NCBI GenBank assembly: GCA_020639155.1
Contig: JACKHF010000001.1
Span: forward strand, 434,001-498,000
DNA length: 64,000 nucleotides
Source: Phycisphaeraceae bacterium
GTDB taxonomy: Bacteria > Planctomycetota > Phycisphaerae > Phycisphaerales > UBA1924
Direction: 5' to 3'
Under the pieces are notes generated by a model that was not told the origin of the DNA, did not search any database, and saw only the letters and a program-made list of their open reading frames with translations. Position numbers and translations under genes: made by a program. This document shows positions 9,968 to 19,104 of the stretch, one piece after another (position 1 is the first letter of the stretch; the number at the start of each line of letters is the position of its first letter).

Positions 9968-10972
9968 GTGACCAGCAGCGACGCATCATCCCCCTCTCAG
10001 TTTGACCATGTCCCAGTACTGCCAAAGACAGTGCTCGACACGCTTGCACCGCAGGTCGGCGAAACGTATGTCGATCTGACAGCAGGACTTGGCGGACACG
10101 CGTGCGAGATCGCGCCGCATTTGGGACCAAGTGGAACGATCGTGCTGGTCGACCTTGATGAGAGCAATCTGTCACGCGCAGCACAGCGAGTGCAGGCCAG
10201 AGCAATTGCTCCGCACATCGAGACAATCCGAGGAAACTTTGCAGACGCACCTCGTGAGCTTGAAAAGCGCGGGATTGTCGCTGACATGGTGCTTGCCGAT
10301 CTCGGTTTTTCATCCAGCCAGATGGATGATCCGTCGCGTGGTATGTCGTTCCGGGCTGATGGACCGCTCGACATGCGTCTGGACCGATCGATCCCAGTGA
10401 CCGCACGCGATCTTGTGATGACCATGGATGATCGTGAGCTTGCGCGGATCTTCAAGCAGTTTGGTGAGGAACCAGGCGCGGGCCAGATCGCGCGAGCAAT
10501 CGTGGAGCATCGCAAGCACACCCCAATCGAGACAACCCATCAGCTGGCTGCGGTGGTTCGTGACGCACTGAAATCCAGCCGAAAAGGAGCAAAGCCGGGG
10601 ATTGACCCGGCAACCCGCGTGTTCCAGGCACTGCGCATCGCGGTCAATGACGAACTCGGCTCGCTCGAGAGACTGCTGAAATCGATCGAGCGTGCTGCCG
10701 AAATCCGCGCAGCTGGGCCTCACAACCCGCACAGCCGGCCCGCGATACAAACCGCACAGACCGACCCCTGGCTGGCAGCGGGTGCGCGAGTCGGCATTAT
10801 CAGCTTTCATTCTTTGGAGGATCGACCGGTCAAGCGGTCTATGCGGGCGCTGGTGGAGGCTGATCATGCCTCGTGGATCAACCAGCAACTGTTGCGCCCC
10901 GATGAAGAAGAAGTCGCAGCGAACCCCCGATCCAGGTCGGCCAAGCTGCGTGCTGTTCGACTTCGAGGCTGA
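9968..10972 (+). CDS. rsmH: 16S rRNA (cytosine(1402)-N4)-methyltransferase
   Basis: Methylates N4 of C1402 in the 16S rRNA decoding centre; also known as MraW and usually the first gene of the division and cell-wall cluster. Visible motifs are FDHVPVLPKTVLD at the start, the SAM-binding LTAGLGGHACEIAPHLGPSG, the VLADLGFSSSQMDDPSRGMSF block, and ISFHSLEDRPVKRSM near the end. The start is a GTG at 9968. There is an extra Gly/His/Pro-containing stretch of roughly 20 residues before the SFHSLEDR motif. The downstream genes (LysM protein, FtsL-like, FtsI-like PBP) reproduce the dcw gene order in reduced form. Confidence 0.95.
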   Translation: MTSSDASSPSQFDHVPVLPKTVLDTLAPQVGETYVDLTAGLGGHACEIAPHLGPSGTIVLVDLDESNLSRAAQRVQARAIAPHIETIRGNFADAPRELEKRGIVADMVLADLGFSSSQMDDPSRGMSFRADGPLDMRLDRSIPVTARDLVMTMDDRELARIFKQFGEEPGAGQIARAIVEHRKHTPIETTHQLAAVVRDALKSSRKGAKPGIDPATRVFQALRIAVNDELGSLERLLKSIERAAEIRAAGPHNPHSRPAIQTAQTDPWLAAGARVGIISFHSLEDRPVKRSMRALVEADHASWINQQLLRPDEEEVAANPRSRSAKLRAVRLRG

Positions 10973-11240
10973 TCGCGCAGATGCTCCGAAACGCCGGAGG
11001 TTTGACAGAAGCCATCGGAGAGAACAGAATCACAAGAGGCAGGTCAAGGCGCATCGCCCCGGGCGACGATATGGCCTACTCTGGAGGAGTCTGCGGAGTG
11101 GTGTCCGCGGAACAAACCAACTGGTGGTGGTGCAGTTTGAGATCAGGAGTGGATTTGGGACATCCGCTCCGGTGTTGGTCGGTCTGCGCATTGTGCAGAC
11201 TGAGGCTGGATGGCGTATCACCAGGGGTTTGCACGGATGA
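10950..11240 (+). CDS. Small basic protein of unknown function (candidate)
   Basis: Unrecognised 96-residue reading frame that fills the otherwise unexplained space between rsmH and the LysM gene. It would start at a GTG (10950) inside the end of rsmH and stop at a TGA overlapping the ATG of the next gene (ATGA at 11237-11240). Such an overlap is normal for coupled genes in this cluster. The first half is very rich in Arg, His and Lys (RRFDRSHRREQNHKRQVK). The second half is compact and hydrophobic (LVVVQFEIRSGFG, VLVGLRIVQTEAGWRI). A competing frame (10981-11325) is rich in Trp and Cys and less protein-like. The support is position and composition only; no family was recognised. Confidence 0.45.
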   Translation: MLFDFEADRADAPKRRRFDRSHRREQNHKRQVKAHRPGRRYGLLWRSLRSGVRGTNQLVVVQFEIRSGFGTSAPVLVGLRIVQTEAGWRITRGLHG

Positions 11241-12256
11241 CAAGCGAACACAAACTGAGTCTGATCATTGGCGTAACCGTTGTGCTGTTGGTCTTTGTGC
11301 TTTTGACCGACCACATGTCGAGTGAACGCAACACACCTCTGGCAGCGGTTGGCCAGGAAGACAGTCTCATCACCGACGACCTGCTGCCATCGCAACCGAT
11401 CCAACTCGTTGACATGACGGGCACCGGGCAGCAGCGCCAGATCGGTGTGCATTACAACGCTCCCACTTCTAACACTCGCGCGCTCTCGGATGCGCATGCG
11501 TCAGGTTCGCAGATCCGCAATGAATCGCCGGCAGAGAGCGAAGAGCCCAACGAAAGTGATCGTTCTTCTGCCAGCACAAGGATGTTGGCGACCGCAGGCG
11601 AACTTGGTGACCGGTTTGCAGATGCAATCAAGGGGTCACTTGAGAATGCGCAGCCTGCGTCGCAGACAGATCGCGTTGCTCCTCAGGGAGCAAGTGAGGC
11701 GGAGCGTCTACTGGTTGCCCCTCCACAGGAAACCAGACAAACCACGCTCGCGCAGCACGATGATCCTGCCATCTTCAGCATGGATCCGAAGAGTCGGTTC
11801 CATCCGGCTGGTGAAAAGTCGGCCAACGAGATGGTCGACTGGGAGTTCCGCACCGTTCGCAAGAACGAGAGTCTCTACGCTATTGCTGAGGAGTACTACG
11901 GCAATGGCAATGAGTGGCGGCGCATCGCCGAGTTCAACGCGGACAAGGTCAGTCAGAGCGGTTCCGTGAAGCAGGGTGTGAAGTTGCGAGTTCCGTTGGG
12001 AACAAATCTGGTGATTGCAAAGGCTGAGCCGAAGCTTGAGCAGCCCGCATCAAAGCCAGTCGACTCCGCAAAGATTGCCGACGCCCATGCTGCGAAGACT
12101 CGTGCATACGTTGTAAAAAAGAACGACACGCTCGGACATATCGCACAGCGTGAGCTTGGGAGTGTGCGCTTTACCAAGGTGCTGCTCGAAACAAACGGTC
12201 TGAAAAAGAACGATGTGATCGTTGCTGGCATGACCCTGCAGATTCCCATCCAGTAG
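11237..12256 (+). CDS. LysM-domain membrane-anchored protein
   Basis: Probably binds peptidoglycan in the periplasm. There is a short cytoplasmic N-terminus, one membrane segment (about residues 6-24, LSLIIGVTVVLLVFVLLT) and a long low-complexity linker. Two LysM modules follow: one at about residues 205-255 (RKNESLYAIAEEYYGNGNEW) and one at the C-terminus (KKNDTLGHIAQRELGSVRF). LysM domains bind N-acetylglucosamine-containing glycans. The ATG at 11237 overlaps the stop of the preceding small ORF. An in-frame ATG at 11210 would lengthen it by nine residues and spoil the signal-anchor start. Its place between rsmH and the PBP suggests a divisome-associated role, but that is inference. Confidence 0.8.
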   Translation: MTSEHKLSLIIGVTVVLLVFVLLTDHMSSERNTPLAAVGQEDSLITDDLLPSQPIQLVDMTGTGQQRQIGVHYNAPTSNTRALSDAHASGSQIRNESPAESEEPNESDRSSASTRMLATAGELGDRFADAIKGSLENAQPASQTDRVAPQGASEAERLLVAPPQETRQTTLAQHDDPAIFSMDPKSRFHPAGEKSANEMVDWEFRTVRKNESLYAIAEEYYGNGNEWRRIAEFNADKVSQSGSVKQGVKLRVPLGTNLVIAKAEPKLEQPASKPVDSAKIADAHAAKTRAYVVKKNDTLGHIAQRELGSVRFTKVLLETNGLKKNDVIVAGMTLQIPIQ

Positions 12257-12298
12257 CAACGTGTGTGTGATACCTGAGAAGATCGGAGAGATGGTCCG

Positions 12299-12664
12299 AT
12301 GCACGCCAAGCTCGTCGTGCTGATTGTGTCGATCGCGTGTGGCGCGCTCACGCTACTGGTTGCTCGGCATCTGCGATTGCAGGCCGACCACGAGATGGCA
12401 GCTGCACGTCTGCGCATTCTTTCTCTGGATGCCACACTCTGGGATCTGCGAGCCGAAATCGCTGCGAATGTCACTCCCGAGCGCATCGACGAGCTCTCCA
12501 AGCGATTTGGCGAGCTTGCACCTATCGTTCCAGAACCCGAGCCGGAATATGACGCCGAACTGATTGACTTTGTTCTGCCATCAATCGACCATGCGGATGC
12601 GCCGATCTTCCATCAGATCGACTTCTCGCAACCGGATGATGCGCAACCAGAAGGCGGGCACTGA
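12299..12664 (+). CDS. FtsL-like small bitopic membrane protein
   Basis: A 121-residue protein with an N-terminal membrane segment (LVVLIVSIACGALTLLVARH) and then a short helical stretch with a heptad-like pattern (about residues 28-70: HEMAAARLRILSLDATLWDLRAEI). The tail is acidic and Pro-rich. Size, topology and position between rsmH and the FtsI-type PBP are exactly those of FtsL, whose sequence is poorly conserved. The call therefore rests on context and architecture rather than on motif identity. Its stop codon overlaps the ATG of the PBP gene (TGATG at 12662-12666), indicating translational coupling. Confidence 0.6.
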   Translation: MHAKLVVLIVSIACGALTLLVARHLRLQADHEMAAARLRILSLDATLWDLRAEIAANVTPERIDELSKRFGELAPIVPEPEPEYDAELIDFVLPSIDHADAPIFHQIDFSQPDDAQPEGGH

Positions 12665-14829
12665 TGACATCGAGGCATGCCCACTCACATGACGGAACCA
12701 CACTGTTTGAGCAGGTTCCTGGCACGCATGATGATGGCGACATTTCTCATGACAAGCAGGCAGCTTGCATTGATACCCGCATCAACCGCATCTCACGCGT
12801 CATTGGAATCGTCTTTGCTGCTGGCCTGATTGCAGTCATCGGGCGCGTTGCCCAGTTGCAGTATCGTCCACCTGCACAGTTGCAAACATTGTCGCTGCAG
12901 ACGATCTCGGGCCGACCCGTCACAGCTGCGCGCGGCGACATCATTGATCGTCGTGGCAGACTCATCGCGACGACGCGTCTCGGCCACGCAGCGTTTCTTG
13001 ATCCGACACTCTTGCCAAAGGATGTCGATCCTGTCGTCATGATGCTCGCGGATGCGCTGGACATTGAGCCCGATGCGCTCGGCGAGACAATCCACGAAAA
13101 GATCGCAGAAAACATCAGCCGTGGCTGGATCCATCCAGATGATGTTGACAACTCGCGCAGTGCTGATGAGATTCGGCGTGAACTGATCGATGCGGTCAAG
13201 TCACAGGTTGGGCTTGGTCGCAGTACAAACGACGAAGCTGCAACCGCTGACTCTCCCCACTTCAACCAGTACATCAGACTGACTGGCGCATTGACACCGG
13301 AACAAACAGAGCGGGTTCGCGCGCTGCGAAAAGATATACCGGGGCTTGGCATCGAAACGATTGGCGTGCGTGAGTATCCCACCGGTGATCTGGTTGCGAA
13401 CATCGTCGGATTGCGCGGTGTCGATATCAACGGCACCGTCGGTATTGAGCGCGTGATGGACAAGAAGTTAACTGGCGCTGACGGTCATGTGCGGTACGTG
13501 CGTGATGCTGCCCGCAGGCCGCTATGGATCGCACCGAACGCACTCGAGCGCGCACAGCGCGGATCGACCGTGCGTCTGAGCATCGATGTCGAGATCCAGC
13601 GCATCGCCCACGAACATCTTGCTAGCGGTGTTGAGTACGCCGACGCAGCTGGCGGGCGCATCATTGTGCTCGATCCCCATACCGGCGAAGTGCTCGCGAT
13701 GGACGACGTTGTGCGTGATATTGATGTTGTCGACGAGTTCTGCTGGTCGGACAAACCCGTACCAGGATTCAGACCGACACCATTTGTGCCCGCCCGATAC
13801 AGACTCATCGAGAAGGACCCACTCCGGGAGTTGCATCCTGCACTGGGACGCAATCGAAACCTCACCGAAACATACGAACCCGGCTCGATCTTTAAGCCCA
13901 TTGTCTGGGCAATCGTGACTGATCATGGCGGGATGAAACCGGACCAGATGGTTGATGTGTCTAATGGTGTGCGCAAGGGCGACTTCTTCCGCGCAATCAA
14001 CGACGTCAGCAAGACGCGCAACGAACGTAGCTGGTACGACGTGCTGGTGTACTCATCGAACGTTGGCATGGCGATCGGTGCGCTCGAGCTTGAGTTTACA
14101 GAGCTTCGCGACGCGATTCTGAAGTTCGGCATTCGCGAGGAAACCGGCATCGAACTGCCCGGTGAAGTAAAGGGCATGCTCACATCGCGGCGTAACTGGA
14201 GCTACTACTCGCAGACCGCTGTGTCATTCGGACAGGAGGTCGGTGTCACACCGATCCAGATGATTCGCGCGTTCTCCGCGTTCGCACGATCGGGTGATCT
14301 TGCTGGAACCATCCCGGACATCACGGTGCTGACGACGGACCACGGTGGGTTCCCGACGCAGGGCAAGCGAGCCGTCGGTGCTGACGCAGCGATCCTGACG
14401 CGAGGCCCCATGGCTGAAGTCGCAAAGAACATGGAAAAGAAACTTGCGACTCGCCAGAAACTCGACAACGAGCCAGTCGAGACATGGCACTACACCATGT
14501 TCGGCAAATCCGGCACAGCAGAAGTTGCGATTGGCGCACCGCCAGAAGGCAAGGTCAAACCCGATGGGTTGGCAAAGGGGTATTACCCGAACCAGTACAT
14601 CTCCAGTTTTGTCGCAGCCGGACCAGTTGAAGAGCCTCGCATTGTTGTGCTGGTGCTGATCGATGATCCCGGACCGAAGATGGTTAAGGCTGTGCGGTAC
14701 TACGGGTCTGATGTTGCAGGGCCTGTAGTACGCCGCGTGATGGAAGATACGCTGGCGTATCTTGGAACGATGCCGAACATCATCGAAGAAGCTGAGCCGA
14801 AGCAGATCGCCAGTTCTCAGCCCCAGTAA
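12664..14829 (+). CDS. ftsI: Peptidoglycan D,D-transpeptidase, FtsI/class B PBP
   Basis: Cross-links peptidoglycan, most likely at the division septum. It has a cytoplasmic N-terminus of about 50 residues and one membrane segment (VIGIVFAAGLIAVIGRVAQL). A dimerisation domain follows, and then the transpeptidase domain with all three penicillin-binding motifs: SxxK in EPGSIFKPIVW (about residue 407), SxN in VYSSNVGM (about 463) and KSGTAEV (about 615). At 721 aa it is longer than proteobacterial FtsI (near 590), with extra sequence in the dimerisation part. The presence of a FtsI-type PBP in a planctomycete matters because many planctomycetes lack several divisome genes; Phycisphaerae are thought to retain more of them. 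Confidence 0.9.
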   Translation: MTSRHAHSHDGTTLFEQVPGTHDDGDISHDKQAACIDTRINRISRVIGIVFAAGLIAVIGRVAQLQYRPPAQLQTLSLQTISGRPVTAARGDIIDRRGRLIATTRLGHAAFLDPTLLPKDVDPVVMMLADALDIEPDALGETIHEKIAENISRGWIHPDDVDNSRSADEIRRELIDAVKSQVGLGRSTNDEAATADSPHFNQYIRLTGALTPEQTERVRALRKDIPGLGIETIGVREYPTGDLVANIVGLRGVDINGTVGIERVMDKKLTGADGHVRYVRDAARRPLWIAPNALERAQRGSTVRLSIDVEIQRIAHEHLASGVEYADAAGGRIIVLDPHTGEVLAMDDVVRDIDVVDEFCWSDKPVPGFRPTPFVPARYRLIEKDPLRELHPALGRNRNLTETYEPGSIFKPIVWAIVTDHGGMKPDQMVDVSNGVRKGDFFRAINDVSKTRNERSWYDVLVYSSNVGMAIGALELEFTELRDAILKFGIREETGIELPGEVKGMLTSRRNWSYYSQTAVSFGQEVGVTPIQMIRAFSAFARSGDLAGTIPDITVLTTDHGGFPTQGKRAVGADAAILTRGPMAEVAKNMEKKLATRQKLDNEPVETWHYTMFGKSGTAEVAIGAPPEGKVKPDGLAKGYYPNQYISSFVAAGPVEEPRIVVLVLIDDPGPKMVKAVRYYGSDVAGPVVRRVMEDTLAYLGTMPNIIEEAEPKQIASSQPQ

Positions 14830-14835
14830 ATCGTC

Positions 14836-15852
14836 TCATCGCACTGGCGATTCGCCCATAACGACATTATTGCGAGCTCCAATGCGCGTGATCTCGCGCG
14901 TAAACTCTCTGTATTCCAGGTCGAGAGAGTTAAGATCACGCGCGAGATACGCTTGCAACGTTGTCGATCCACGTCGTGTTGCGCGGGCGATCTCGTACTC
15001 GCGTGCATCAAGACGCGCACGGAGCACAAGCTCGTATCTTCCGTTTGCTGCATCCTCAAGCATGGTCGAGAGCGACTTTGCGTACGCACCATCGCGGTAC
15101 TCGTGCAGAAAGTGGATGAGTGCCCAGACCTGCGCGTAGTAATCGAGTGCGCGACTCTCGGACTGTTTCAGCAGTTCATCGGGCGACTGCGAAAGCAGTG
15201 TTGGTAGTGGCGTGAGTTCGTTCGCTTCGACGATCAGACGCAACCGATCGAATCGTTCGAGATTTGCCCACGGGAGAAAACGCGGCTTACCGAGCGTTCC
15301 ATCGAGACGGAACCCCTCCATATACGTCGCAACACCTTCGTCGAGCCAGATCGGAACCGGGTCAGTAAAAGTAGTCTGGGCGTACTGATGCCAGCCCTCG
15401 TGCGACGCGAGCATGAGCGTGTCGTGGAGTCCGATGTCCATGTAGATCGCGATGCCGCCCGCTGAGAATCCGCCGCGACGTATGCCGACAAACGCGGATG
15501 CGTCTGATCCGAGATGCTGCGTCGCGAGCAACTTGTACTCGTTCTGCGTGGTTGTAATGAACGTGCGATACTGCGTCTTTGCAATCGGTAGGTTTGCAAG
15601 CGCATTTGCGTAGTGCAGCGAAGCGCCGTCAAGAAATGCAGGCAGGTGTTGCACAAGCGGAGATGTTGCGTTCGTGAAGTACAGCTTGTGCGACGCGGTC
15701 GCGACCTGTCCGCCGTTGGCATTGATCGCGCGCCACGGCTCGACCGCGTACAACGATGGGCTCGGTGACGAGCGAGCGTCGGGTGCGTGCGACGAGCAGC
15801 TGCACAACGCAGTGATACCTGCACACAGGATTGTTGCAGCTGTTCGATTCAT
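14836..15852 (-). CDS. Lipoprotein with gluzincin-type metallopeptidase motif (DUF1570-like)
   Basis: Exported lipoprotein: the N-terminus MNRTAATILCAGITALCSCS has a lipobox-type cysteine at about residue 18. The middle contains SHEGWHQYAQ, an HExxH-type zinc motif (HEGWH). About 20 residues on comes LDEGVATYMEG, which supplies the third zinc ligand (the Glu of the gluzincin clan). This layout fits the DUF1570/peptidase MA-like families common in planctomycetes. The substrate is unknown. Its ATG overlaps the stop of valS (TCAT at 15849-15852 on the plus strand), so it is probably translated from the valS message, although no functional relation is obvious. Confidence 0.7.
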   Translation of the reverse strand: MNRTAATILCAGITALCSCSSHAPDARSSPSPSLYAVEPWRAINANGGQVATASHKLYFTNATSPLVQHLPAFLDGASLHYANALANLPIAKTQYRTFITTTQNEYKLLATQHLGSDASAFVGIRRGGFSAGGIAIYMDIGLHDTLMLASHEGWHQYAQTTFTDPVPIWLDEGVATYMEGFRLDGTLGKPRFLPWANLERFDRLRLIVEANELTPLPTLLSQSPDELLKQSESRALDYYAQVWALIHFLHEYRDGAYAKSLSTMLEDAANGRYELVLRARLDAREYEIARATRRGSTTLQAYLARDLNSLDLEYREFTREITRIGARNNVVMGESPVR

Positions 15853-18800
15853 CCGAGCTGTTCCATCGCCTGCGTGAGCGTACGTATTTCCTCTCGCGTG
15901 CGTTCGAGTTGCTCACGGGTCTGGTTCACCAGATGCTCGGGCGCTTTGTCAACATACCCGGGATTGGACAATCTGCCCGCGAGTGCTTTCTCGCTCTTTG
16001 TCAGTTCTTCTATGCGCTTGGCGAACTGTTCTCGCTCAGCGCTTGCATCGACAGCGTCTGACAGATCGGAGAGCGCGTGCTCATCAGAACCGATCACAAG
16101 CGGGATCGATCTCGATTTGGGATCAGCTGTTGTGATCTCGCCAATACCAGCAAGCGTACAGAGCGCCCGCGAGAAATCGCCGTCGGCATCCAGCTTCGCT
16201 GCAAGCGCTGCGTTTGGATGGAACGTGATCTTCTGACGCGGCTTGACCTGCTGTTCGGCGCGGACCTCACGGATGGCTGACACCAGCGTGCGCAGTTCCT
16301 CGAACGTTTGCTCAGCATCATCAGAGATGCACACGTCATCGATCTCGGGCCAGCCCGCGGTGCAGAGCATGCCTCCCTTGCGCGGCGCGGGAAGTGAGAC
16401 GCCATCGATCTGCCGTGTCTCGACGTGTTTCCACACGCCCCAGATCGTCTCCGTCACAAACGGGATGAGCGGATGGAGCACACGCAGGATCGATTCGAGC
16501 GTGTGCGCGAGCACTGCCTGTTGACGAGAGTCTGACTTGAGCGTCGGCTTGATTGCTTCGATGTACCAGTCGCAGAAATCACGCCAGAGAAGGTCGTACG
16601 CCACCTGCGAGTAGTGCGCGAACTGATACTCGCTGATCGCGTTGTCGATCTCCTTCACAGCCTTTGCCAGCTTTGACAGCATCCATTTATCGATGAATGA
16701 CATATCAGCGGGATCGACCGGTGTCTTGTGGGTGGTGCGTTCGACCTCGCCGAGCATCATCATCGCGAACTTTGTCGCGTTCCACAGCTTCGTGCAGAAG
16801 TTGCGTGCTGCATCGAACCGCGGAGACGAACACGACGCGAGCGGCATGTCCTCGGTCGGCTTTGCCAGACCTGACACAACGCCATACAGCGTCACCATCT
16901 GCTTGCCCGGCTCAAATGGAGAGTCCTGCACAGGCGCGGTAACGCGATGCCCGTTTGGCGTGGTCGTCATCTTCGGCTCGAACATCTTGCCCGTGTGCGG
17001 ACAGATGATCTCCAGCGGCATGCGCACGTCCTGCGTTTGGGTCGCAATCTGGCACATGGTCAGACGCAGCGCATCGGCACCGTGTGTCTCAACAACATCG
17101 AGCGGATCGACGCCATTGCCGAGACTCTTTGACATCTTCTGCCCCTGCCCGTCCTGCACCGTGGGATGGATGAACACATCACGGAACGGGAGCCTGCCGT
17201 CACCCGGCTGGGCGTTGTCCATCTCAGCAAGCAGGTACCGGTTGAACATGACCATGCGTGACACCCAGAGCGTGATGATGTCACGCCCGGTCGACAGCAC
17301 CGACGTCGGATTGAACGCGCGGAGCATCGCCGGGAAGTCTGTGATGCCTGTGTCACGTGCGGCGAGTTCGGCGTCGGGCCAGCCCATCGTGGACATCGGC
17401 CAGAGCGCCGACGAGAACCACGTGTCAAGCACGTCGGGATCGCGCTCGAACCCGATCGCTTCCCACTGTGCTGTGTGTACCGTGTCCTCAAGACACAGAT
17501 ACACGTCGATATCTGTTATTGCAAGCGCATCTGCTGCATCAGCGTGATCGACATGATCACCTGTGGCTGCGCTGACAACCTGGATCGATGCGCCCTGGAC
17601 AGTGCGATTGATCAACGGTTCGACATCTGCAAAGGCAGCAACATCATTTGCTTCGATGCGTTTGTGCCACACCGGGATCTGATGCCCCCACCACAGCTGT
17701 CTGGAGATGCACCAGTCGCGCAGGTTCTCATGCCAGGCTGAGTACGAATGGGCATATCTGTCCGGATGGAATGTGAGTCCTTCGTTGTGCAGGGCTCGTT
17801 GCGCAGCACCCACCAGCGCATCGTCTGTCACCTTCACGTACCACTGGTCAGACAAGTACGGCTCGACCGGCACATGGCTGCGGTACGAATGTCCCACGGC
17901 GTGGGTGTACGGCTTTGACGCTTCGAGCAGGCTCTTCTCTCGGAACCACGCAACGATCGCCTCGCGCGCCTCGTACCGATCCATGTTGAGCAGGTGCGAC
18001 GCGAATGTTTCAGCCTGTGCGAAGTCTTCCTCGGGCCAGCCGTGCTGGTTCGAGATCGACCCGTTCGGCGCCATCACGTTGATCGCATCGAGACTGTGAC
18101 GCTGACCGATCTGCCAGTCGTTCGGATCGTGCGCAGGTGTCACCTTCAGGAAACCCGATGCGTACTTCGCTTTGTTGTCGCTCGATTCGGGATCGGGCTT
18201 GACCACGTAGTCATCGCCGATGATCGGGATGATGCGGTTAACGATGGGCAGCTTCACGCGCTTGCCAATGAACATTGCGCGCTCCCCATCAGTCGGATTC
18301 ACAGCAACAGCTGTATCACCGAGCATCGTCTCGGGGCGTGTTGTTGCGACGGTCACATACTCACCAGTGGCGTTGCCCTTGTCATCCACCACCGGATATC
18401 GCAGGTACCAGAAGAACCCGTCGACATCAATCATGTCGACCTCATCATCCGCAAGCGCTGTCTGTGTCACCGGATCCCAGTTCACAAGGCGCTTGCCGCG
18501 ATAGATCAATCCGTCCTTGAACAATCGATAGAACGCCTCGCGCACAGCGCGTGCGCACACAGTGTCCATCGTGAACCGCTGGCGTTTCCAGTCGCATGAT
18601 GCACCGAGCCTGCGAAGCTGATCCGTGATCTGCCCCTCGTAATCATCCTTGAACGCTTGGACGCGCGCAACAAAGTCCTCGCGTGCGTACTCGGTGCGAC
18701 GCTTGCCCTCCTCTTGCATCAGGCGTTTCTCAACAACAGTCTGCGTGGCGATACCAGCGTGGTCCGTGCCGGGCATCCACATCGCCTCGTACCCCTTCAT

Positions 18801-19070
18801 GCGATGGGAGCGGACGAGCACGTCCTGCAGGGTGTTGTTCAGCGCGTGGCCGAGGTGGAGCCTCGCTGTGACGTTCGGCGGCGGAATCAGGACAGCGAAC
18901 GGCTTTGCCTCGCCCGAGACGACGCGATTCGGATCGGCATCGAATGCGCCACAGTCCAGCCAGCGCTGGAAGATACCTTGCTCGTGGTCCGCCGGCCGAT
19001 ACTGTTTCGGGAGTTCCGGCAGCGCACCAGCAGATGTTTGGTGTTCGATAGTGGGCTCTGCGTTCGTCAT
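15849..19070 (-). CDS. valS: Valine-tRNA ligase
   Basis: Class I aminoacyl-tRNA synthetase that charges tRNA-Val. The HIGH motif is present as HLGH (in ARLHLGHALNNT), followed by GTDHAGIATQ. The KMSKS loop is intact (QKMSKSLGNGVDPLDV), and a CP1 editing domain lies between them. The C-terminal coiled-coil arm typical of ValRS is visible at the end (EELTKSEKALAGRLSNPGYV). I start at the ATG at 19070 (MTNAEPTIEH), giving 1073 aa. The frame stays open 63 codons further upstream but that stretch does not look like ValRS and overlaps the divergent TPR gene. The length is slightly above the usual 880-1000 aa, mainly from insertions around the catalytic domain. Confidence 0.95.
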   Translation of the reverse strand: MTNAEPTIEHQTSAGALPELPKQYRPADHEQGIFQRWLDCGAFDADPNRVVSGEAKPFAVLIPPPNVTARLHLGHALNNTLQDVLVRSHRMKGYEAMWMPGTDHAGIATQTVVEKRLMQEEGKRRTEYAREDFVARVQAFKDDYEGQITDQLRRLGASCDWKRQRFTMDTVCARAVREAFYRLFKDGLIYRGKRLVNWDPVTQTALADDEVDMIDVDGFFWYLRYPVVDDKGNATGEYVTVATTRPETMLGDTAVAVNPTDGERAMFIGKRVKLPIVNRIIPIIGDDYVVKPDPESSDNKAKYASGFLKVTPAHDPNDWQIGQRHSLDAINVMAPNGSISNQHGWPEEDFAQAETFASHLLNMDRYEAREAIVAWFREKSLLEASKPYTHAVGHSYRSHVPVEPYLSDQWYVKVTDDALVGAAQRALHNEGLTFHPDRYAHSYSAWHENLRDWCISRQLWWGHQIPVWHKRIEANDVAAFADVEPLINRTVQGASIQVVSAATGDHVDHADAADALAITDIDVYLCLEDTVHTAQWEAIGFERDPDVLDTWFSSALWPMSTMGWPDAELAARDTGITDFPAMLRAFNPTSVLSTGRDIITLWVSRMVMFNRYLLAEMDNAQPGDGRLPFRDVFIHPTVQDGQGQKMSKSLGNGVDPLDVVETHGADALRLTMCQIATQTQDVRMPLEIICPHTGKMFEPKMTTTPNGHRVTAPVQDSPFEPGKQMVTLYGVVSGLAKPTEDMPLASCSSPRFDAARNFCTKLWNATKFAMMMLGEVERTTHKTPVDPADMSFIDKWMLSKLAKAVKEIDNAISEYQFAHYSQVAYDLLWRDFCDWYIEAIKPTLKSDSRQQAVLAHTLESILRVLHPLIPFVTETIWGVWKHVETRQIDGVSLPAPRKGGMLCTAGWPEIDDVCISDDAEQTFEELRTLVSAIREVRAEQQVKPRQKITFHPNAALAAKLDADGDFSRALCTLAGIGEITTADPKSRSIPLVIGSDEHALSDLSDAVDASAEREQFAKRIEELTKSEKALAGRLSNPGYVDKAPEHLVNQTREQLERTREEIRTLTQAMEQLG

Positions 19071-19104
19071 GAACAACTTTAGGTTGACGCTGGCAGGAGA
19101 ACAC

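Noticed and set aside
16642..17547. 300-codon frame antisense to valS
   Set aside because: Lies entirely within valS and has Ser/Arg-rich random composition.
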